From: Candidatus Magasanikbacteria bacterium CG1_02_32_51 | GTDB taxonomy: Bacteria; Patescibacteriota; Patescibacteriia; Magasanikbacterales; UBA922 | Assembly (NCBI GenBank): GCA_001871435.1 | Contig: MNVC01000012.1 | Coordinates: 1 to 62,651, forward strand | DNA: 62,651 nucleotides | Reading direction: 5' to 3' | In this document: piece by piece, positions 48,709-55,368 of the stretch | How positions within the stretch are numbered: the first letter of the stretch is position 1 | Layout of the letters: each line of letters begins with the position of its first letter | The notes under the pieces: generated by a model | What the model saw: only the letters and a program-made list of their open reading frames with translations | Told to the model about the DNA's origin: nothing | The model's database searches: none | Translations under genes and position numbers: made by a program

Positions 48709-51030
48709 ATGTCCTATAATTTATTAGACAAAGCTGACTTCGAAAAATTCAAGAAAAATAATCCAAGTAATTTTCAATACGATTTTGAAGGCGGAAGTTA
48801 TTTGAAATTACAAGATTTGGAATTGAATGGTTTGTCAGGAATTGATGAAGAAAAGCTAAATAAAATTGCTACACTCATGCGTGAACTTATTTTTGCCACA
48901 GTAGAAGGTTCTCGTTCGGGTCATCCTGGTGGCTCTAGTGCCAAAGTAGAGCAGTTTTTGGCGATGACTCTTGGTGGAGCAATGGCTTTTGATTTATTAG
49001 ATCCAAAAAATAATTGTCGTGATAGAGTGGTTTGGTCAGCTGGGCATTGTACACCGGGATTGTATAGTGGGTTGGCTTTGTTTTATGAGAGTTTGCAAAA
49101 AAAAGGAATAAAATTTGATGTCAAAAAATTGCATGCAATTTTAGGCAAAGATTTGAGTAAGTTCAGAAAAGGTGGGGGACTTCCAGGTCATGCTGAAAGT
49201 TATACACCTCTTAGTGATATTTCTACAGGTCCTTCTGGACATGGTTTTTCGGCTGCTGGTGGATTAGCTATCACCCATAAGTCGTCTGGTACAGGTAGTA
49301 AAGTTTGGGTTTTTATGGGTGATGCCGAGAGTGAAGAAGGTATGACTTATGAGGCTCGCAATATTTTACATACTGTTGGCGCTGATAATATGATAGTATC
49401 ACTTGATTACAATCATTTTGGGATTGATGGAGATATAGATGAAGTATTGTCAAATAAATATATCAACAATTGGTTAGGTTTGGGCTGGAACGTAATTGAA
49501 ATAAATGGACATAATATTTTGGAATGTGTTTATGCTTATCGTTTGACTTCGGAAAAAGTTTTTGCTAATGGTAATCCGACTGTAGTTATTGCTCATACTT
49601 GGAAAGGAAAGTCTTATGGTAGTCTAGAAAATTCCAATAAATCTCATGGTTCTCAGGTTAAGCACGATGAATATATAGAGATTGAAAATAAATTAAACGC
49701 AAATAATAAAGTATCAATTCCAGGTAAAGAAGGAGATATTTTATCAGATATTGAAAGTATTTTATCTAATCTGGATAATTCTTTGGCAACTTATATTGTA
49801 GGTAGACTAAAGGTGGCTAGCAAAAAAATTCCAAATGAACAAAAAGTTTTGGTACAAATGAAAAAGACTTTGAAATTTGTCAAAGGCGGATCTACGAGAA
49901 AATTTAAGAGTGTTACGGAAATTGAAAGACCAAGTAAATTACCAGCAGAATTAGTTTTTGTACCAGAGCAAAAAGTTGCTACAAGAAAGTCTAGTCAAGT
50001 ATTTTTTGAATGGTTGATGAAAGAAAGTGCGTTTTTTTGGGCTGGGGCTGGGGATTTGTCAGAATCAGTCAAGACTGACAAGGCCGAAAATGTGTATGGT
50101 GTTATAAATAGAAAAAATCCTTATGGGCGTGGGATTCGTTATGGTATTGCTGAACAAAATATGGGGATGATGGGCGCTGGTATGACACTAGATAGATTAC
50201 CTGGGAATTTTGCACCAGTTTCTGTCATAGGAACTTATGCCGCATTTACTTCTATGATGTGCAATGGTATTCGTGTGGCTGTCATAAATAATCATCTTTA
50301 TCCTGAACATAAAGGATTTTTTATAGTACTTGCTAGTCATGATGGTCCAGAAGTTGGAGAAGATGGACCGACTCATCAAGGACTTTATTGGATGAGTATG
50401 TATAGTGCCTATCCGGGTATAAAAGTTTACAAGCCAACTGATGCCAATGAAACAATTGAAATGCTTTTTTATGCCATGAAAATTGGTGAACCAATTATTT
50501 TGTCTGTTTCTCGTCCTGATGTACTAGTACTCAAACGTGGTAAGAATGCTTGTTGTGGACAATTCGTCCCACAAGCAAAAGAAGCTGTACAAGGTGCTTA
50601 TATTTTCAAAGATTACAAAAATAATGGTAATAATAAAATGTGTGTGGCAGTTTCTGGCGCAATTGTTTTGAATAATTTGTTGCAAATATTACCAGACTTA
50701 GAAAAAGAAAAAATAGATATCAAAGTTGTGGTAGTGACTTCACCAGAATTGTTTGCAGAATTCAAAAAGAAAAACAAGAAAAAAGCAGATAGTATTTTTT
50801 CTAAAGAAGATAGAAAAGTAGGAGTAACTCTTCATGCTGGTTGGAAAGGTTTTTTGCGTGATTTTGTTGATAATGATTTTTATTCCGCCAAAGGCGGATC
50901 CGCCTCGGGCGGAGAAGAACGATCTATTGGTCTAGAAACATATTTGGCAAGTGGCAGTGTGGATGAAGTCTATGAAATGGCGAAATTGACATCTTTGGAT
51001 ATTAAGAAGAAAATTTTAGAAATAAAATAG
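48709..51030 (+). CDS. Transketolase-like TPP enzyme with in-frame palindromic element
   Basis: 773 residues. SGHPGGSSAKVEQFLAMTLG and the TPP motif VWVFMGDAESEEG to LDYNHFGIDGD give the pyrimidine/pyrophosphate half; the second half has RYGIAEQNMGMMGAGMTLDR and HDGPEVGEDGPTHQ, the transketolase motif. It moves two-carbon units between sugar phosphates in the pentose phosphate pathway. About 100 residues longer than most transketolases. Near the C-terminus SAKGGSASGG (50884-50913) is coded by a 30-bp palindrome of the family that gives SAQGGSDSVG in DnaK, read in the same frame. It ends in TAG. Confidence 0.88.
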   Translation: MSYNLLDKADFEKFKKNNPSNFQYDFEGGSYLKLQDLELNGLSGIDEEKLNKIATLMRELIFATVEGSRSGHPGGSSAKVEQFLAMTLGGAMAFDLLDPKNNCRDRVVWSAGHCTPGLYSGLALFYESLQKKGIKFDVKKLHAILGKDLSKFRKGGGLPGHAESYTPLSDISTGPSGHGFSAAGGLAITHKSSGTGSKVWVFMGDAESEEGMTYEARNILHTVGADNMIVSLDYNHFGIDGDIDEVLSNKYINNWLGLGWNVIEINGHNILECVYAYRLTSEKVFANGNPTVVIAHTWKGKSYGSLENSNKSHGSQVKHDEYIEIENKLNANNKVSIPGKEGDILSDIESILSNLDNSLATYIVGRLKVASKKIPNEQKVLVQMKKTLKFVKGGSTRKFKSVTEIERPSKLPAELVFVPEQKVATRKSSQVFFEWLMKESAFFWAGAGDLSESVKTDKAENVYGVINRKNPYGRGIRYGIAEQNMGMMGAGMTLDRLPGNFAPVSVIGTYAAFTSMMCNGIRVAVINNHLYPEHKGFFIVLASHDGPEVGEDGPTHQGLYWMSMYSAYPGIKVYKPTDANETIEMLFYAMKIGEPIILSVSRPDVLVLKRGKNACCGQFVPQAKEAVQGAYIFKDYKNNGNNKMCVAVSGAIVLNNLLQILPDLEKEKIDIKVVVVTSPELFAEFKKKNKKKADSIFSKEDRKVGVTLHAGWKGFLRDFVDNDFYSAKGGSASGGEERSIGLETYLASGSVDEVYEMAKLTSLDIKKKILEIK
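50884..50913. repeat. In-frame GGCGG palindrome inside the transketolase gene
   Basis: TCCGCCAAAGGCGGA and TCCGCCTCGGGCGGA back to back. Twin of the dnaK insert at 28518-28547 and related to the intergenic palindrome at 11477. Confidence 0.75.
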
Positions 51031-51074
51031 ATTCGGATATGTAGATAACTACTGTGATTTATTCAGTTAATTTC

Positions 51075-51165
51075 TTGTTCAATAGGGAATGACAAATTGA
51101 ACGGAGTGAAATTTGTTAATGTATTTAACGAAATTCGCTTTGGCTCATTTCGTCATTCCTTTTTG
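51075..51165. repeat. Family H inverted repeat
   Basis: GGGAATGACAAATTG at the left and CATTTCGTCATTCC at the right, with ATTTGTTAATG/TTAACGAAATTC between. Related to 59313-59428. Confidence 0.5.
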
Positions 51166-51179
51166 GTTATTTTGGACAC

Positions 51180-51208
51180 TTGACAAAAAGCCAAAAAAGT
51201 ACTATACT
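51180..51208 (+). promoter_or_regulatory. Consensus promoter of the orphan gene at 51322
   Basis: TTGACA (51180-51185), 17 bases, TATACT (51203-51208). The leader of about 110 bases includes the hairpin GCACAAGGG...CTTGTGTGC (51274-51294) before AGGAG. Confidence 0.75.
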
Positions 51209-51321
51209 ACTGTGTCTTACTGTTGTTGATATTTTGATATTAGTCATAATATTTAGATATCAGTGACAGAGGTGCACAAGGGTTTCTTGTGTGCTAAAGT
51301 TGCTATGATAGGAGCTCAGAA

Positions 51322-51522
51322 ATGAGTTTTCTGGAATGGGTTTTGGTGATTTTTCTCTATATCATCGTCACACCTCTCGCCATTGTTTTGAGCCGTAGCT
51401 TGGCTGATCTGGCCATCTACCTTCGTGACAAGAAGGGGTGGGGCAAGATCTTACCAGACGAGGATGACACCTCGCCCGAGAAGGTCAAGGTGGTCAACGA
51501 AGAAGAGGAGGACAGAAAGTAA
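51322..51522 (+). CDS. G+C-rich orphan gene, 66-aa single-pass membrane protein
   Basis: An N-terminal membrane helix (FLEWVLVIFLYIIVTPLAIV) is followed by a short amphipathic/basic stretch (RSLADLAIYLRDKKGWGKIL) and a very acidic tail (EDDTSPEKVKVVNEEEEDRK). I do not recognise it. Codon use is G+C-rich, AGGAG lies eight bases before ATG, and the gene has the best promoter of the four orphans plus a structured leader and a terminator. Its small size and membrane anchor are compatible with a regulatory subunit or a peptide acting on a membrane complex, but no function can be assigned. Confidence 0.65.
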   Translation: MSFLEWVLVIFLYIIVTPLAIVLSRSLADLAIYLRDKKGWGKILPDEDDTSPEKVKVVNEEEEDRK

Positions 51523-51572
51523 AGAAAAAAGCCCTAAACTTATAAAAGAAGGAAAAAGGAGGGGCAAATAAA

Positions 51573-51597
51573 ATACATCTCAAATGAGGTGTTTTTT
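51573..51597 (+). terminator. Intrinsic terminator after the orphan gene
   Basis: ACATCTCA, two-base loop, TGAGGTGTTTTTTG. Confidence 0.75.
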
Positions 51598-51623
51598 GTT
51601 TACTAGTAGCTTTAGCTAAATAA

Positions 51624-51652
51624 TTGACTTTTTTCAATATTTCTTATATAAT
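51624..51652 (+). promoter_or_regulatory. Promoter of infB
   Basis: TTGACT (51624-51629), 17 bases, TATAAT (51647-51652). It gives a leader of about 60 bases containing GGCCTTTTTGGCC-like inverted bits. Confidence 0.75.
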
Positions 51653-51720
51653 GTCCACAATAAATATCAAAGCCTCTCAGGCCTTTTTGGCCTTTCCAGC
51701 TTTTTAAGCATTTCAAAAAC

Positions 51721-53742
51721 ATGAACGTCACCGAACTAGCTCGTAAACTTAGAATAAATACTGCAGAATTATTGGAAGTCTTACCTCAATATGGTTTTGA
51801 TATTGGTAAGAAAGCTATCAAGATTGATGATGCTACGGCTGAACAAGTGGTGCGTCGTTGGAAATATATCAAACGTGAATTGGAACAAAAAAAGAAAGAA
51901 GAGATGGAAGAAAAAAAATTGAAAGAAAAAGAATTACGCAAAGAACTTGGTCAAGATGTAACTTTGTTTGAAAAAATGACTGTTAGAGGATTTGCTGAAA
52001 GATTGAACATGACAACCACTCAAGTTATTACCGAACTTATGAAAAATGGTATTTTGGCCAATCAAAATCAAAATCTTGATTATGATACTATGGCTATCAT
52101 GGCTGAAGACCTTGGTTTCACTGTGCACAAAGAAGATGGTAATCAAGAGGAAATAAAAAAAGAAGAAGAACGTATTCAAAATCTGGAAGAAGCATTGTCC
52201 AAAGCCAAAAATTTGCAACCACGTGCTCCAGTCGTTGTAGTTATGGGACATGTTGATCATGGTAAGACAAGATTATTGGATACTATTCGTCATACCAATA
52301 TCATTGATACTGAAGCTGGTGGCATTACTCAGCATATTGGTGCTTATCAAACAATTTGGAAAGATCCAAAAAATAAAAAAGAACGTGCTCTTACTTTTAT
52401 TGATACTCCTGGCCATGAAGCATTTGCTATGATGCGTAGTCGTGGTGCCAAAGTAGCCGATATTGCTATTCTGATTGTGGCCGCTGATGATAGTGTCAAA
52501 CCTCAGACTGAAGAAGCTATCAATATTATCAAAGCTGCTAAGTTGCCATTTGTCGTAGCAATCAACAAGATTGATAAAGAAGGTGCTGATATCCAAAAAA
52601 CAAAAACAGACTTGTCAACCAAAGGCGTTTTAGCCGAAGAATGGGGTGGAAATGTACCAATGGTAGAAATTTCAGCCAAACAAAATACTAATATTGATAA
52701 GCTTCTTGATGTTTTGCTTTTGGTAGCTGATATGAACGAAGACAAAATACAAGCTGATCCAGATTTGCAAGCTATTGGTACTGTGATTGAGTCCAATGTT
52801 GACAAAGGCATGGGTTCTGTGGCTACGGTACTTATTCAATCAGGTACTTTGCATCGTGGTGACAAACTTGTCCTCAACAATGAAATTTATGGCAAAGTTC
52901 GAGCCATGAAAAATTATAAAGGTGAATTAATTGATGAAGCTGGTCCTTCGGTTCCTATCCAAATTATTGGTTTTAAAATTGCTCCAGAAGTTGGTGATGT
53001 TTTGGATGTTACTAGACAAGATACAGCTACAGAAATAAATCTAAGAAAGAAAAAATCTGAACAAACAGGTGCTGAACGTACTATCATTGTGGATAACAAT
53101 GAAGATGAAGAAGAAAAGAAAAAAACTTTGAATATTGTTGTCAAAGCTGATGTACTTGGATCACTTGAAGCTATTGTTTCTTCTTTTGAAAAAATTAGAC
53201 ACGCTGAAGTTGGTGTAAAAATTATTGGCAAAGGATTGGGAAATATTACTGAAGATGATGTCAAAAAAGCGACTGCAAGTGGGGCTACTGTGATTGGTTT
53301 CAATGTTAATGCTACACCTTTGGCTGGTAGTATGATGCGTGAAGAAAATATACAATTTTTGCAATATAATATTATTTATGATCTTATAGATTGGGTAAAA
53401 GAAGAATTAGGGAGACTTCTTAGTGATGAAAAGATAATTACTGAGATTGGTATTATGAAAATAGTAGCAATATTTAGAAAAGAAAAAGGTGCCATGATCG
53501 TTGGTGGAAGAATTGAAAAAGGTAAGGTAACAAAAAATGTTTTAGCTAGAGTAAAACATGAAAAATTGGATATGGGTAGTGGTAAAATTACTGAATGTCG
53601 TCTGGGTCAATCTGTTGTGAAAGATGTCCATGAAGGTATGGAATGTGGTGTCAGATTTGAAGGTAAACCTAGAATTGAAATTGATGATGTTTTGGAATTC
53701 TATACTGAAGAGACAAAAGCACGTGAAATACAGTTTCTTTAA
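51721..53742 (+). CDS. infB: Translation initiation factor IF-2
   Basis: 673 residues. A short N-terminal part with an IF2-N domain (MNVTELARKLRINTAELLEV), then a second helical unit (TVRGFAERLNMTTTQVITEL), the G domain (VVVMGHVDHGKTRLLDTIRH, FIDTPGHEAF, INKID) and domains II to IV (KGNITEDDVKKATAS-like, MKIVAIFRKEKGAMIVGG). It binds fMet-tRNA and GTP and joins the ribosomal subunits. Here it stands alone, without nusA or rbfA. Confidence 0.95.
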   Translation: MNVTELARKLRINTAELLEVLPQYGFDIGKKAIKIDDATAEQVVRRWKYIKRELEQKKKEEMEEKKLKEKELRKELGQDVTLFEKMTVRGFAERLNMTTTQVITELMKNGILANQNQNLDYDTMAIMAEDLGFTVHKEDGNQEEIKKEEERIQNLEEALSKAKNLQPRAPVVVVMGHVDHGKTRLLDTIRHTNIIDTEAGGITQHIGAYQTIWKDPKNKKERALTFIDTPGHEAFAMMRSRGAKVADIAILIVAADDSVKPQTEEAINIIKAAKLPFVVAINKIDKEGADIQKTKTDLSTKGVLAEEWGGNVPMVEISAKQNTNIDKLLDVLLLVADMNEDKIQADPDLQAIGTVIESNVDKGMGSVATVLIQSGTLHRGDKLVLNNEIYGKVRAMKNYKGELIDEAGPSVPIQIIGFKIAPEVGDVLDVTRQDTATEINLRKKKSEQTGAERTIIVDNNEDEEEKKKTLNIVVKADVLGSLEAIVSSFEKIRHAEVGVKIIGKGLGNITEDDVKKATASGATVIGFNVNATPLAGSMMREENIQFLQYNIIYDLIDWVKEELGRLLSDEKIITEIGIMKIVAIFRKEKGAMIVGGRIEKGKVTKNVLARVKHEKLDMGSGKITECRLGQSVVKDVHEGMECGVRFEGKPRIEIDDVLEFYTEETKAREIQFL

Positions 53743-53769
53743 AGTATAAAAAACATCTTTAAAAAAGAA

Positions 53770-53796
53770 AAAATCGAGGTGAAAGTCTCGGTTTTT
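53770..53796 (+). terminator. Intrinsic terminator after infB
   Basis: AAAATCGAG, loop, CTCGGTTTTT (53770-53796). Confidence 0.7.
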
Positions 53797-53797
53797 A

Positions 53798-53862
53798 TTG
53801 TCCTATTGTTCCATTGTTGTATTGACAAACTGAAAACCACAATGAAACAATGGGTCAGTGGT
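53798..53862. repeat. Family F inverted repeat
   Basis: CCTATTGTTCCATTGTTGTATTG at the left, CAATGAAACAATGGG at the right, GACAAACTGAAAACCAC in between; the mirror image of the unit at 44238. Confidence 0.55.
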
Positions 53863-53920
53863 GTAGTGTTCTTTGTTACTTTATAAATTTTACGAACTTT
53901 TGACTATGTTTGTCCACATC

Positions 53921-53949
53921 TTGTCACTATTGTCAAAAAGTTGTATACT
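53921..53949 (+). promoter_or_regulatory. Promoter of the thioredoxin gene
   Basis: TTGTCA (53921-53926), 17 bases, TATACT (53944-53949). Confidence 0.7.
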
Positions 53950-53986
53950 ATATTAGTAAAAGTTAATTTTTTTAAAAATAAATAAT

Positions 53987-54310
53987 ATGTCAGAAGTAAT
54001 TTTAACAGATCAAAATTTTGAAACAGAAGTACTTAAATCAGATTTACCTGTTTTTGTAGATTTTTGGGCTCCTTGGTGTGGTCCTTGTCAGATGATGGGT
54101 CCAATAGTTGAACAAATTGCTGAAGAATCAGCTGGAAAAGCTAAAGTTGGAAAATTGAATGTTGATGAAAATAGTGTTACTGCTGGTCATTACAAAGTGA
54201 TGAGTATCCCTACATTTTTGGTTTTCAAAGGTGGAGAAGTAGTTGATCAAATGGTTGGTGGTGTACCAAAAGAAAGATTGAAAGAAATGCTTGAAAAGCA
54301 TATATCATAA
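53987..54310 (+). CDS. trxA: Thioredoxin
   Basis: 107 residues, the full thioredoxin fold: VFVDFWAPWCGPCQMMGPIV with the redox pair CGPC, the cis-proline loop SIPTFLVF and the final helix. It reduces protein disulfides in the cytoplasm. It has its own promoter, and a terminator follows at 54338-54365. Confidence 0.95.
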   Translation: MSEVILTDQNFETEVLKSDLPVFVDFWAPWCGPCQMMGPIVEQIAEESAGKAKVGKLNVDENSVTAGHYKVMSIPTFLVFKGGEVVDQMVGGVPKERLKEMLEKHIS

Positions 54311-54337
54311 AAACACTAGAATTTATAAAATATAAAA

Positions 54338-54365
54338 ATAATCCTTTGAATAGGATTGTTTTTAT
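54338..54365 (+). terminator. Intrinsic terminator after the thioredoxin gene
   Basis: AATCCT, loop TTGAAT, AGGATTGTTTTT. Confidence 0.7.
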
Positions 54366-54417
54366 TTTGGAATTGAATTAAACTATAAATAGTTTAATTT
54401 TTTTAAAATAAAATTTT

Positions 54418-54627
54418 ATGGAAGAAAGACCAGCTTACGAAACCTATAAATCAAAAGATGATAGAACTTTTATTAGAGTTGTCAAAGCTTTTGATATTAA
54501 GGGTAATAAGGTTTATGAAACTAGGCCAGCTGAATTAGGATAGATTGATAAGTTACATAAAGATGGTATTGAATATGAAATTGTCACAGTACCAGAAGGT
54601 TTTGAAAGTCTTGACACTGAGGTTTGA
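54418..54627 (+). pseudogene. Small hypothetical gene split by one in-frame TAG
   Basis: ATG MEERPAYETYKSKDDRTFIR ... ETRPAELG, then TAG (54541-54543), then IDKLHKDGIEYEIVTVPEGF ESLDTEV and TGA in the same frame. Both halves have coding character and the frame would give 69 residues. TAG differs from CAG (Gln) by one base. I do not recognise the family. It lies between the thioredoxin terminator and the ECF sigma gene. Either a decayed gene, two short peptides or a readthrough case. Confidence 0.5.
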
Positions 54628-54725
54628 TTTATAAATATTTTTTTCAATAAAAATTGAAGGCTTGCCTTTTTATCATTTTTTTTGTAAACTACAATGGTAA
54701 ATTACTTATAAATCACTTATATATT

Positions 54726-55364
54726 ATGCTATCCGAAGGAAAATCTGTTGGTGAATTAGATTTAGATAAAGACTCTAACAATAATTTTTCAATTGACGAA
54801 GATTTTGTCAATAAATTACAAACAGGTGATAAAACTACTTCAGAATATCTTGTTAATTATTATCAACCTAAGTTTTTTACTACGTTGAAACATCGTTATG
54901 GCAATCAACTTCAAGATAGTGATTGTGCTGATTTGATTCAGGATACCTTTTTGAAAATATTTGATAATATTAAAGATTATCCACATATTGATAACAGAAG
55001 ATTTTCTTCTTGGTTATATACAATATTAAGAAATACTGCAATAGATTATTTTCGTCATAATAAAAATAAAGGAAATCTTTATGAGTACGATGATAGTAGA
55101 TCTGTTTCTACAGAAGGCACTACAAATAATAAACAAGAACAAGAATTAGAATATTTTATGAAGCTTAGTAAAGTACGTGATTTGATAGAAGGTGATTCTA
55201 AATTATTGAATGATAGTCAAAAATTGGTTTTGAAAATGAAATTTTATGATTGTTTGTCAAATAACGAAATTGCTAATAAATTAGGTGAATCAATTGATAC
55301 AATTAATACTAGAATATTTTATTCACGTAAAAAAATTGTGGACTATTTAGGAACAATAAATTAA
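54726..55364 (+). CDS. ECF-type RNA polymerase sigma factor
   Basis: 212 residues. Region 2 (LVNYYQPKFFTTLKHRYGNQ, DLIQDTFLKIFDNIKDYPH, then FSSWLYTILRNTAIDYFRHN) and region 4 (QKLVLKMKFYDCLSNNEIAN) with the HTH are intact. There is an acidic N-terminal part of about 30 residues and a hydrophilic linker between the regions. It directs RNA polymerase to a stress-type promoter set; no anti-sigma gene is adjacent, so control is unknown. ATG 54726 is chosen because the frame before it would add an unrelated hydrophobic stretch. It ends four bases before leuS. Confidence 0.9.
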   Translation: MLSEGKSVGELDLDKDSNNNFSIDEDFVNKLQTGDKTTSEYLVNYYQPKFFTTLKHRYGNQLQDSDCADLIQDTFLKIFDNIKDYPHIDNRRFSSWLYTILRNTAIDYFRHNKNKGNLYEYDDSRSVSTEGTTNNKQEQELEYFMKLSKVRDLIEGDSKLLNDSQKLVLKMKFYDCLSNNEIANKLGESIDTINTRIFYSRKKIVDYLGTIN

Positions 55365-55368
55365 ATTT

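Noticed and set aside
52503..53303. Two minus-strand ORFs inside infB
   Set aside because: Complement of the conserved IF-2 frame; no start context or known motif.
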